Positions 23,391 through 30,729 of a DNA stretch of 32,751 nt are shown in pieces. The notes beneath the pieces are model-generated. The model saw nothing but the letters and a program-made list of their open reading frames with translations, ran no database searches and had not been told where the DNA came from. Numbering within the stretch: position 1 is the first letter of the stretch; the number at the start of each line of letters is the position of its first letter. A program made the translations under genes and the position numbers. Where the stretch lies: the NCBI RefSeq assembly GCF_042651065.1, contig NZ_JBHSCH010000052.1, forward strand, positions 1 to 32,751, read 5' to 3'. Source of the DNA: Pseudoroseomonas aestuarii. Lineage in GTDB: Bacteria > Pseudomonadota > Alphaproteobacteria > Acetobacterales > Acetobacteraceae.

Positions 23391-24271
23391 TGAGCCTGCG
23401 AGAAGAACTGGCCGGCCCCGCCGCCGTGGTGGCGCCCGGCGTCTATGACGCGCTGACCGCGAGCCTGGCCGTGATGGCCGGCTTCCGGGCGCTCTACGTC
23501 TCCGGCGCGGCCATCGCCTATACGCGCCTCGGCCGGCCCGATATCGGCCTGGTCTCGATGACCGAGGTGGCCGAGACGGTCGGGCTGATCCGCGACCGCG
23601 TGGATGTGCCGCTCGTCGTCGATGCCGACAATGGCTATGGCAACGCGCTGAACACGCAGCGCACGGTGCGGCTGTTCGAGCGCGCCGGCGCCACGGCGCT
23701 GCAGCTCGAGGACCAGACCCTGCCCAAGCGCTGCGGCCACCTGCAGGGCAAGTCGCTGATCGGCGCGGGCGAGATGGCCGGCAAGATCAAGGCCGCCGTC
23801 GATGCCCGCCACAGCCGCGAGACGCTGATCATCGCCCGCACCGACGCCGTGGCGGTGGAGGGCATGGAGGCCGCGCTGGAGCGCGCCCGCCTCTACGCCG
23901 AGGCCGGGGCCGATGTGCTCTTTGTCGAGGCGCCGCGCTCGCGCGAGCAGCTCGGCCGCATCGCTGCCGAGCTGGGCGGCGTCCGGCCGCTGCTGGCCAA
24001 CATGGTCGAGGGTGGCGACACGCCGATCTCCACCGCCGGTGAGCTGGGCGGGATGGGCTTCCGCCTCGTCATCTTCCCCGGCGGCATCGTGCGCGCCCTC
24101 GCCCACACGGCGCGCGACTACTACGCCTCGCTGGCGGCGCATGGCAGCAACCAGCCCTTCGCCGGCCGCATGTTCGATTTCGGCGCGCTGAACGGGTTGA
24201 TCGGCACGCCGGAGATGCTGGCCCTGGGCGAGACCTACGCGAAGTTCGAAGGCAAGGAGGGCGCGGCGTGA
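23390..24271 (+). CDS. Isocitrate lyase/PEP mutase-family lyase (PrpB-like)
   Basis: This 293-residue TIM-barrel protein has LYVSGAA near 35-41, the Mg2+ site VVDADNGYGN with Asp78 and Asp80, QLEDQ at 105-109, and KRCGH at 113-117 with the catalytic Cys115. Keeping KRCGH points to carbon-carbon lyase activity on a 2-hydroxy tricarboxylate or dicarboxylate, as in 2-methylisocitrate lyase or 2,3-dimethylmalate lyase. PEP mutases lack this cysteine. One lyase product is usually pyruvate or glyoxylate. ATG 23390 shares one base with the PrpD-like stop, so the pair is co-translated. Confidence 0.88.
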   Translation: MSLREELAGPAAVVAPGVYDALTASLAVMAGFRALYVSGAAIAYTRLGRPDIGLVSMTEVAETVGLIRDRVDVPLVVDADNGYGNALNTQRTVRLFERAGATALQLEDQTLPKRCGHLQGKSLIGAGEMAGKIKAAVDARHSRETLIIARTDAVAVEGMEAALERARLYAEAGADVLFVEAPRSREQLGRIAAELGGVRPLLANMVEGGDTPISTAGELGGMGFRLVIFPGGIVRALAHTARDYYASLAAHGSNQPFAGRMFDFGALNGLIGTPEMLALGETYAKFEGKEGAA

Positions 24272-25920
24272 GCGCGATCGACCCCGTCACCCTCGCCATC
24301 CTGAAGGGACGGCTGGAGCAGATCGCGGACGAGATGGACGCGACCCTCTACCGCTCCGCCTTCAACCCGATCATCGCCGAGGCACGCGACGCCTGCCATG
24401 GCTTCTACCATGCCGAGACGGGCGAGACGCTGGTGCAGGGTGCCAATGGCCTGCCCATCTTCGTCGGCGCCATGGCCTTCGCGGTGAAGGCGGTGATCGA
24501 CAAGGTGGCGGCCTCCGGCGGCGTGCGGGAGGGCGACACCTTCCTGTTCAACGACCCCTATGATGGCGGCACGCATCTCAACGATTTCCGGCTGGTGCGC
24601 CCGGTGTTCCGCGAGGGCCGCCTGTTCTGCTGGATGGCCTCGGTCGGCCACTGGCTGGATATCGGCGGCAACGTTCCCGGCGGCTACAACCCCAAGGCCA
24701 CGGAGAGCTTCCAGGAAGGCGTCCGCATCCCCCCCGTGCGGCTGATGACCGAGGGGCGGATGAACCAGGACCTGCTGGACATCCTCGCCGCCAATTCCCG
24801 CGTGCCGGACTCCAACTGGGGCGACCTGAACGGCCAGCTCAACGCGCTCGACCTCGGCGGGCGGCGCTTCGCCGCGCTGCTCGACGAGTATGGCGAGGCC
24901 ACGGTCGCCCAGGCCTTCGCCGCCTTCTCGGAGCGCGCCGAGGCGCTGATGCGCGCCGCCATCCGTGCCCTGCCGGATGGGCGCTACAGCTTCGAGGATG
25001 TGCTGGACAATGACGGCATCACCGACGAGACGCTGACCATCGCGCTCGACCTCACCATCGGGGGCGAGACGATGGCGCTGGATTTCTCGCGCTCCTCGCC
25101 GCCCGTGCAGGGGCCGGTGAACATCGCCCGCTCCACCGCCATCGCCGCCTGCTACGTGGCGCTGAAGCATGTCTTCACCGAGGTGCCGGCCAATGCGGGG
25201 TGCCTGCGCCCCATCGCCTTCACCGTGCCGGAGACGACGCTGCTCGGCGCCACGGCGCCGCGGCCGGTGGCCGGCTACACCGAGACCATCCTGCGCCTCA
25301 TCGGCGTCATCTTCGGCGCGCTCGCCAAGGCCGATCCGTCGCGCGCCACGGCGGCCCCGTTCGGCACCATCAACGCGCTCTCGCTGGCCGGGCACCGCCA
25401 GGATGGCTCGCGCTGGGTGATGTTCTCCTTCTTCGGCGGCGGCCTCGGCGGCAACCCGGAGAGCGATGGCCTGAGCCACGCCAACAACCCGATCTCCACC
25501 GCCACCATCCCGCCCGTCGAGATCCTGGAGGCCGCCTACCCGGTGCTGTTCCGGCAATGGGCGCTGCGTCCGGATTCCGCCGGCCAGGGCGAGCATCGCG
25601 GCGGCCTCGGTGCGGTCTACGAGATCGAGCCCCTGACCGATGCGCGGGTCTCGCTGCTGGGCGAGCGCGGCAAGGCGGCGCCCTTCGGCGTCACCGGCGG
25701 CACGCCCGCTGCGCTGAACCGCTTCACCTGGACGGACGAGCAGGGCGCGCACAACCCGCCCATGGTCTCCAAGATCACCGACATCGCGCTGAAGGCGGGG
25801 CACAGCGTGACGCTCGAAACCCCTGGCGGCGGCGGCTGGGGCGACCCGGCGCGGCGCGACCCGCGAAAGGCCGCGCGCGACCGCCGGCTGGGCTATGTGA
25901 CGGAGGGAGGCGCGGCATGA
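24268..25920 (+). CDS. hyuB: Hydantoinase B/5-oxoprolinase beta-like subunit
   Basis: This 550-residue protein matches HyuB along its length. DPVTLAILKGRLEQIADEMDATLYRSAFNPIIAEARDACHGFYHAETGE opens the protein, followed by FLFNDPYDGGTHLNDFRLVRPVF and GHWLDIGGNVPGGY. The C terminus ends in VTLETPGGGGWGDPARRDP, a family hallmark. HyuA and HyuB together form ATP-dependent amidohydrolases (5-oxoprolinase, N-methylhydantoinase) or carboxylases (acetone, acetophenone). The start is GTG at 24268, overlapping the upstream stop (GTGA). The subunit probably carries the ring-opening site, while HyuA activates with ATP. Confidence 0.9.
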   Translation: MSAIDPVTLAILKGRLEQIADEMDATLYRSAFNPIIAEARDACHGFYHAETGETLVQGANGLPIFVGAMAFAVKAVIDKVAASGGVREGDTFLFNDPYDGGTHLNDFRLVRPVFREGRLFCWMASVGHWLDIGGNVPGGYNPKATESFQEGVRIPPVRLMTEGRMNQDLLDILAANSRVPDSNWGDLNGQLNALDLGGRRFAALLDEYGEATVAQAFAAFSERAEALMRAAIRALPDGRYSFEDVLDNDGITDETLTIALDLTIGGETMALDFSRSSPPVQGPVNIARSTAIAACYVALKHVFTEVPANAGCLRPIAFTVPETTLLGATAPRPVAGYTETILRLIGVIFGALAKADPSRATAAPFGTINALSLAGHRQDGSRWVMFSFFGGGLGGNPESDGLSHANNPISTATIPPVEILEAAYPVLFRQWALRPDSAGQGEHRGGLGAVYEIEPLTDARVSLLGERGKAAPFGVTGGTPAALNRFTWTDEQGAHNPPMVSKITDIALKAGHSVTLETPGGGGWGDPARRDPRKAARDRRLGYVTEGGAA

Positions 25921-27971
25921 GCGCGACCATTGTCGGCGTCGATGTCGGCGGCACCTTCACCGACCTGTTCTGCTACGACGAGGCGGCGGGCCGCTTCCGC
26001 ACCGCCAAGGTGCCCTCCAACCGCGGCGACGAGGCGGTGGGCTTCCTCGAGGGGCTGAAGAGCTTCGGCCCCGTGGCGCAGCTCGCCTCGGTGGTGCATG
26101 GCACCACCGTCGGCACCAATGCGCTGCTGGAGCGCAAGGGCGCCAGGGTCGGCCTCATCACCACGCGCGGCTTCCGCGACGTGCTGGAGATGCGCCGCCG
26201 CGACCGCCTGCACACCTGGGGCCTCTGGGGCGATTTTCTTCCAGTTGTCGATCGTGACATGCGGCTGGAGGTGGCCGAGCGCACCCTGGCCGATGGCAGC
26301 ATCCGCGCGGCGGTCGATCCGGCCGAGGTGCAGGCGGCGGTGCGGCAACTGATAGAAAAGGGCGCCGAGGCGCTGGCCATCGTCTTCATCAACGCCTACG
26401 CCAACCCGGCCAACGAGCAGGCGGCGCTGGCGGCGGCGCGCGCGGTCTGGCCGGGCGAGACACTCGCCTGCTCCAGCCAGATCCTGCCCGAGATCCGCGA
26501 GTTCGAGCGCACCTCGACCACGGCGCTGAACGCCTACCTCCAGCCCGTCGTCGGCAGCTATCTCGGCAAGCTGGACGCCGCGCTGGCGGGCGAGGGCTTT
26601 GGCGGCCGGTTCCACATCGTGCAGTCCAATGGCGGCGTCATGTCCACCGCCACGGCGCGGCGGCTGCCGGTGCGCACGGCGCTCTCGGGGCCGGCGGCGG
26701 GTGTCATCGCCGCCGCCGCCATCGCGCGCGAGGCCGGCTTCCCCGATGTCATCACCGGCGATCTCGGCGGCACCTCCTTCGACGTCTCGCTGGTGGTGGG
26801 GGGCGGCACGGCGCTGGCGGCGCAGACCACCATCGATTTCGGCCTGGTCATCCGTACGCCGATGATCGAGATCAGCACCATCGGCGCCGGCGGCGGTTCC
26901 ATTGCCCATGTCGATGCCGGCGGGCTGCTGCAGGTGGGGCCGGAGAGCGCCGGCTCCCGCCCCGGCCCGGTCTGCTACGGCCAGGGCAACACCCGGCCCA
27001 CGCTGACGGATGCCAATGTCGTGCTCGGCCGCATCAACGCCGAGCGGCCGATCGGCGGCAAGCTCGCGCGCCTGGATGTGGAGGCGGCGAAGGCGGCCAT
27101 CCTGGCGCATGTGGGCGCGCCGCTCGGCCTCGATGCCATGGCGGCGGCGGAGGCCATCCTGCGGGTCGCCAATGCGCGCATGGCGGGTGCCATCCGGCTC
27201 GTCTCCATCGAGCGGGGGCATGATCCGTCGCGCTTCGCGGTCGTGCCCTTCGGCGGCGGCGGCGCGCTGCATACGGGCGCGCTGATCCGCGAGGTCGGGC
27301 TGAAGGCGGCGCTGGTGCCGCGCTTCCCGGGCGTCACCTCGGCGCTGGGCTGCGTCATCGCCGACATCCGCCATGACCAGGTGCAGACGGTGAACCTGAC
27401 GCTGGAGGCGATGGACGAGGCGGCGCTCGACCGCCGCATGGTGGCGGAGGCCGCCGCCGCCCGCGCCGTGGTGGAGGCCGCCGGCCTCGCCGTCGAGCGG
27501 ATCGACACGGTGTTCGAGCTGGACATGCACTATGCCGGCCAGACCCATACCGTCGCCGTGCCGCTGCCGGTCGCGGTGCAGGGCGGCAGCACGGGGCTGA
27601 CCCGCGCCATCGTGCGCGAGGCCTTCGAGCGCGCCTACCAGACCAGCTTCTCCCGCCTGCTGCCCGGCCTCGGCGTGCGCATCGTCAATCTCCGCACGGC
27701 GGCGATCGGCCGGCGGCCGCGCTTCGACCTCGGCCTGCTGGCGCCGGAGAAGGAGGCCACGGTGGAGGGCGCGCGGCGCGGCAGCCGCCCCGTCTGGTTC
27801 GGCGGCGCCTGGCACGACACCGCCATCTATGCCCGGCTGGAACTGCCGGAGGGCGCCACCATCCCCGGCCCGGCCATCCTGGAGCAGCCGGACGCCACCA
27901 CCGTGGTCGATCCCGGCCTGGTGGCGCGGGTCGATCGCCTCGGCAACGTCATTGTGGAACGCGCGGCATGA
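25917..27971 (+). CDS. hyuA: Hydantoinase A/5-oxoprolinase alpha-like ATPase subunit
   Basis: This 684-residue protein starts SATIVGVDVGGTFTDLFCYD, the phosphate-binding loop of the actin-like ATPase fold. VVHGTTVGTNALLERKGARVGLITTRGFRDVLEMRRRDR follows. The central domain has FHIVQSNGGVMS, LSGPAAGVIAAA and ITGDLGGTSFDVSLV, and STIGAGGGSIAHVD. The C-terminal part has ERGHDPSRFAVVPFGGGGALH and ends GPAILEQPDATTVV. It phosphorylates an amide or carbonyl oxygen so that HyuB can hydrolyse or carboxylate it. ATG 25917 overlaps hyuB. A short run of AT-ending codons at 26232-26258 departs from the gene's usual codon choice. Confidence 0.92.
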   Translation: MSATIVGVDVGGTFTDLFCYDEAAGRFRTAKVPSNRGDEAVGFLEGLKSFGPVAQLASVVHGTTVGTNALLERKGARVGLITTRGFRDVLEMRRRDRLHTWGLWGDFLPVVDRDMRLEVAERTLADGSIRAAVDPAEVQAAVRQLIEKGAEALAIVFINAYANPANEQAALAAARAVWPGETLACSSQILPEIREFERTSTTALNAYLQPVVGSYLGKLDAALAGEGFGGRFHIVQSNGGVMSTATARRLPVRTALSGPAAGVIAAAAIAREAGFPDVITGDLGGTSFDVSLVVGGGTALAAQTTIDFGLVIRTPMIEISTIGAGGGSIAHVDAGGLLQVGPESAGSRPGPVCYGQGNTRPTLTDANVVLGRINAERPIGGKLARLDVEAAKAAILAHVGAPLGLDAMAAAEAILRVANARMAGAIRLVSIERGHDPSRFAVVPFGGGGALHTGALIREVGLKAALVPRFPGVTSALGCVIADIRHDQVQTVNLTLEAMDEAALDRRMVAEAAAARAVVEAAGLAVERIDTVFELDMHYAGQTHTVAVPLPVAVQGGSTGLTRAIVREAFERAYQTSFSRLLPGLGVRIVNLRTAAIGRRPRFDLGLLAPEKEATVEGARRGSRPVWFGGAWHDTAIYARLELPEGATIPGPAILEQPDATTVVDPGLVARVDRLGNVIVERAA

Positions 27972-28005
27972 GCCGCGACGTGGAGCGCGCGGCATGAGCC
28001 ACGAG
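27954..28005 (+). repeat. 26-bp near-perfect tandem duplication at the hyuA/isochorismatase junction
   Basis: Unit 1 (27954-27979) and unit 2 (27980-28005) are adjacent 26-mers differing at three positions. Each contains GCGCGGCATGAGCC, so each holds a stop-start overlap. In unit 1 the hyuA TGA (27969-27971) overlaps an ATG at 27968 that opens nine codons (MSRDVERAA). That stop in turn overlaps the isochorismatase ATG at 27994. The duplication therefore inserted a mini-ORF while preserving coupling. Confidence 0.8.
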
Positions 28006-28608
28006 CCTGTCCCGGTCAGCGAGACCGCCCTGCTGATCGTCGATCTGCAGAACGACTTCATCCACCCCGAGGGCGCCTATGCGCGCGGCGGCCAGGGCGA
28101 CCCCGCCATCGCCGCCTTGCCGGGCAAGCTGAAGCCGCTGGCCGAGGCGCTGCGCGCGAAGGGCGGCTGGGTGGTCTCCACCCAGTTCACCCTGGTGCCG
28201 GGCAAGGGCGGCGAGCCGATGATCTCGCCGCACCTGAAGGCGCTGCGCCCCTTCCTGCGGAAGGGCGATTTCTGCCCCGGCGCCTGGGGCCACCAGCTCG
28301 TCGACGAATTGCAGCCGGCCGATCTCTCGGTGGAGAAGCTGGCCTATTCCGCCTTCTACATGACGCGGCTGGAATGGGTGCTGCGCAAGGCGGGCATCCG
28401 GCGGCTGCTGGTGGCCGGCATCGTCACCAATGGCGGCGTCGCCTCCACGGTGCGGGACGCGCATGTGCGGGACATGGACGTGACCGTGCTGGAGGATGGC
28501 TGCGCCGCCTTCGGCGCCGAGACCCATGCCACGGCCATCGCCGCGCTGCGGCCGGTCTGCCGCGTTGCCAGCATCGCCGCGGCGCTGGATGAGGTGCGCG
28601 CGGCATGA
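27994..28608 (+). CDS. Isochorismatase-fold hydrolase lacking the catalytic cysteine
   Basis: This 204-residue protein has the family fold: LLIVDLQNDFIHPEG with Asp17, LSVEKLAYSAFYMTRL with Lys115, and AGIVTNGGVASTVRDAHVRDMDV. In amidases of this family (N-carbamoylsarcosine amidase, nicotinamidase) the last motif is TNVCVxxT with a nucleophilic Cys. Here that position is Gly148. True isochorismatases also have Gly there and hydrolyse vinyl ethers without covalent catalysis. Placement after hyuA would suggest a carbamoyl amidase, but the missing Cys argues against the standard mechanism. The start ATG overlaps the stop of a 9-codon mini-ORF. Confidence 0.87.
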   Translation: MSHEPVPVSETALLIVDLQNDFIHPEGAYARGGQGDPAIAALPGKLKPLAEALRAKGGWVVSTQFTLVPGKGGEPMISPHLKALRPFLRKGDFCPGAWGHQLVDELQPADLSVEKLAYSAFYMTRLEWVLRKAGIRRLLVAGIVTNGGVASTVRDAHVRDMDVTVLEDGCAAFGAETHATAIAALRPVCRVASIAAALDEVRAA

Positions 28609-29993
28609 GGGTGCTTCCGGCCGAGGGCGTCAGCTTCGAGGTGCGGATGCCGGTGGTGGTGGTGGGCGCCGGCGCCGCCGGCCTCACCGCCGCCCTGGCG
28701 CTGCGCGCGGCGGGGCAGGAGGTGCTGGTGCTGGAGCGCGACCCGGTGCCGCGCGGCTCCACCGCCCTCTCCGCCGGGCTGATCCCCGCCCCCGGCACGC
28801 GCTGGCAGCAGGCGGCGGGCGAGGCGGACAGCCCGGAGCGCTTCGCCGCCGACATCCTCGCCAAGGCCGGCGGCGAGCCGGATGCGGCGATGGTGCGCGC
28901 CATCGCCACCCGCATCGGCCCGGTGCTGGAATGGCTGGCGGACCGGCACGGGCTGGATTTCTCGGTCATCACCGATTTCCGCTACCCCGGCCATTCCGCC
29001 TGCCGCATGCACGGCCTGCCCAGCCGCTCCGGCGAGGAACTGGTCAACCGGCTGCGCGAGGCGGCCGAGGCCGCCGGCACCGAAATCCTGTGCGAGGCGC
29101 AGGTGACGGATCTCTACGCCGATGCGGAAGGCCGCATCCATGGCATCGCCTTCCGCCGCCCGGATGGCAGCGGGGAGCGCCTCGGCTGCGGCGCGCTGAT
29201 CCTGGCCTGCAACGGCTATGGCGGCAATCCGGCGCTGGTGGCCGAGCATGTGCCGCAACTGGCCGGCGCGCTGTATTTCGGTCATGCCGGCAACCAGGGC
29301 GAGGCGCTGCTCTGGGGTGAGGCGCTGGGGGCGGCCACGCGGCACCTCTCCGGCCACCAGGGGCATGGCTCGGTCGCCCACCCCATCGGCATCCTGATCT
29401 CCTGGGCCACCATCACCCAGGGCGGCGTGCAGGTGAACCTGGAGGGCCGCCGCTTCTCCGACGAGAGCCACGGCTATTCCGAGCAGGCGGCGGTGGTGCT
29501 GCGCCAGCCGGAGGGCATCGCCTGGAGCGTGTTCGACGAGCGCATCGCCGGCATTGCCCGCCAGTTCGAGGATTTCCGCCAGGCCGAGGCGGCGGGGGTG
29601 GTGCTGTCCGCGCCGGACGTGGCCGCCCTCGCCGCCGCCACGAAGCTGCCCGCGGCGGCGCTGCGCGCCACGCTGGAAGAGGTGGAGGCGCTCAAGCAGG
29701 CCGGCGCCACGGATGGCTTCGGCCGCAGCTTCGCCCATCAGCCGCCGCTGGTGCCGCCCTACCGCGCCGTGCGGGTGACGGGCGCGCTGTTCCACACCCA
29801 GGGCGGGCTGGTGGTGGACGAGGCCGCCCGCGTGCTGCGCCCCGATGGCACGCCCTTTCCCAACCTCTACGCGGCGGGCGGCGCCGCCTGCGGCGTCTCC
29901 GGCAGCCGGGCCGAAGGCTATCTCTCCGGCAATGGCCTGCTGACCGCCGTGGCGCTCGGCCACGCCGCCGGCGAGGCCGCCGCCCGGGCCTGA
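28605..29993 (+). CDS. FAD-dependent oxidoreductase of the fumarate reductase/tricarballylate dehydrogenase type
   Basis: This 462-residue flavoprotein has the FAD dinucleotide motif VVVVGAGAAGLTAALALRAAG at about residues 17-37. VNLEGRRFSDES in the capping domain matches the fumarate-reductase GxRFxxE block. FHTQGGLVVDEAARVL and SGSRAEGYLSGNGLLTAVALGHAAG match the catalytic His and Arg regions and the FAD C-terminal motif. No signal peptide or heme site is seen, so it is cytoplasmic. Relatives oxidise succinate-like acids, tricarballylate or 3-ketosteroids. In this operon it would introduce a double bond for the PrpD-like or LeuCD-like hydratase, which is inference. ATG 28605 overlaps the upstream stop; a second Met at residue 15 is possible. 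Confidence 0.87.
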   Translation: MRVLPAEGVSFEVRMPVVVVGAGAAGLTAALALRAAGQEVLVLERDPVPRGSTALSAGLIPAPGTRWQQAAGEADSPERFAADILAKAGGEPDAAMVRAIATRIGPVLEWLADRHGLDFSVITDFRYPGHSACRMHGLPSRSGEELVNRLREAAEAAGTEILCEAQVTDLYADAEGRIHGIAFRRPDGSGERLGCGALILACNGYGGNPALVAEHVPQLAGALYFGHAGNQGEALLWGEALGAATRHLSGHQGHGSVAHPIGILISWATITQGGVQVNLEGRRFSDESHGYSEQAAVVLRQPEGIAWSVFDERIAGIARQFEDFRQAEAAGVVLSAPDVAALAAATKLPAAALRATLEEVEALKQAGATDGFGRSFAHQPPLVPPYRAVRVTGALFHTQGGLVVDEAARVLRPDGTPFPNLYAAGGAACGVSGSRAEGYLSGNGLLTAVALGHAAGEAAARA

Positions 29994-30000
29994 CGGGAAC

Positions 30001-30022
30001 GGGGAGGGCAGCGCCCCTCCCC
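30001..30022 (+). terminator. Hairpin after the catabolic operon
   Basis: GGGGAGGG at 30001-30008 pairs perfectly with CCCTCCCC at 30015-30022 around a 6-nt loop, starting 8 bp after the flavoprotein stop. No clear T-tract follows, so it may act with Rho. Its position at the end of a long co-directional operon supports a terminator role. Confidence 0.6.
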
Positions 30023-30044
30023 GCCTCGCACCTGCCCCCTTGCG

Positions 30045-30065
30045 TTATGTTATACCATAACATAA
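30045..30065. promoter_or_regulatory. Zur-like palindromic operator
   Basis: TTATGTTAT-ACC-ATAACATAA is a perfect 9-bp inverted repeat with a 3-bp centre, in a GC-rich genome. Its inner 17 bp (30047-30063) differ by one base from the E. coli Zur core ATGTTATANTATAACAT as I recall it. The box ends 10 bp before ATG 30075, where repressor binding would block transcription or initiation. Other Fur-family regulators (nickel, manganese, iron) and ModE remain alternatives. No zur gene is visible in the window. Confidence 0.6.
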
Positions 30066-30074
30066 ACGCCGGAT

Positions 30075-30533
30075 ATGGCATCTCCCCCCCTCAACGACAT
30101 CACCGCCCGTGAAGGCCGCTGGCGCCGCTGGCGCGGCGATGAGTGGGCCTGCTTCGACGCCCTGCCGCCCGCCGTGCGCCGCCGGATGCAGGAACACGCC
30201 TACGACCCCTGGGCGGTGAACGCGCATCTGCTGTGGCGCATGTTCCGCCGCCAGCTCGGCTCCTCGGCGCGGGCGGAGCGGCGGCTGCTGCGGCACCTCG
30301 ACCTGTGCGAGGCGATGGAGCGGGCCGAGTTCGCCGCCGCCTACCGGCGGGCGCATGGCGTGCCGCTGCCGCACGAGGCGGCGGCGGCCTCCGTGCTGCG
30401 GGATGCAGGCGGGCGAATTGCCGCCGCCGCCGCGCCTGCCTATGCTGAGGCTTCGACGGTCCCGCGCGAGCGGGTGAAAAGGGAACACCGTGCGCCCGCA
30501 CCGGAGCCGATCCGGGGGCAAGTCGGTGGCTGA
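30075..30533 (+). CDS. Hypothetical protein, possibly DUF6525-like, running into a riboswitch
   Basis: This predicted 152-residue protein is basic and helical: GRWRRWRGDEWACFDALPPAVRRRMQ, DPWAVNAHLLWRMFRRQL and RAERRLLRHLDLCEAMERAEF. The LPPxxRRxxxxxxxxWxxxxxxxxWR pattern loosely recalls DUF6525, a family of unknown function; this is a weak recollection. No signal or membrane segment is seen. Residues from about 126 are encoded by the cobalamin aptamer and are unlikely to be a conserved domain. ATG 30075 has almost no ribosome site and sits 10 bp after the Zur-like box, so a leaderless message or later start is possible. Codon use suits a real gene for the first 115 codons. Confidence 0.55.
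   Translation: MASPPLNDITAREGRWRRWRGDEWACFDALPPAVRRRMQEHAYDPWAVNAHLLWRMFRRQLGSSARAERRLLRHLDLCEAMERAEFAAAYRRAHGVPLPHEAAAASVLRDAGGRIAAAAAPAYAEASTVPRERVKREHRAPAPEPIRGQVGG
30418..30446 (+). promoter_or_regulatory. Candidate promoter inside the small gene, driving the riboswitch
   Basis: TTGCCG at 30418-30423 and TATGCT at 30441-30446 are spaced by exactly 17 bp and lie just before the aptamer. Transcription would start near 30453, the expected 5' end of the cobalamin leader. Each hexamer matches consensus at four of six positions. Confidence 0.4.
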
Positions 30534-30680
30534 TCCCGCAACTGTAGGCGGCATTCCGGCGCCCGCCAGCCCTCCGCCAGGGGGGCGCGCCACTGGGCCA
30601 GCAGGCCCGGGAAGGCGGGGCACCGGAGGGCGGGGGGCGCAGGCCACCCCGCCGGGCCGCGAGCCAGGAGACCTGCCGCC
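30451..30680 (+). promoter_or_regulatory. Cobalamin (B12) riboswitch
   Basis: The classical conserved blocks occur in order: GGTCCCGC near 30458, GGTGAAAAGGGAA at 30472-30484, CCCGCAACTGT at 30535-30545, CCACTGG near 30590, and the B12 box GCCAGGAGACCTGCC at 30663-30677. The aptamer binds adenosylcobalamin or a related corrinoid and lowers downstream expression. The ribosome site of the binding-protein gene (CAGGAGA at 30721-30727) lies about 45 bp beyond, so translational control is plausible; I did not identify a clear terminator stem with a T-run. The 5' part overlaps the end of the small gene. Confidence 0.95.
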
Positions 30681-30729
30681 GAGGCCTTTTCCCCACATCG
30701 CCGGGCGGGATTCCCCGGTGCAGGAGACG

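Noticed and set aside
21984..24271. Complete methylcitrate cycle (prp operon)
   Set aside because: Only PrpD-like and PrpB-like genes are present. PrpC, the propionyl-CoA synthase and PrpR are absent, so a propionate operon is not supported.
24268..27971. Acetone or acetophenone carboxylase
   Set aside because: These have an additional small subunit and different neighbours. The two-subunit HyuA/HyuB layout with a liv transporter fits amidohydrolases better, although the carboxylase alternative is not excluded.
30045..30065. ModE (molybdate) operator
   Set aside because: The palindrome is AT-rich and of similar size, but no molybdenum genes are near and the core fits the Zur consensus much more closely.
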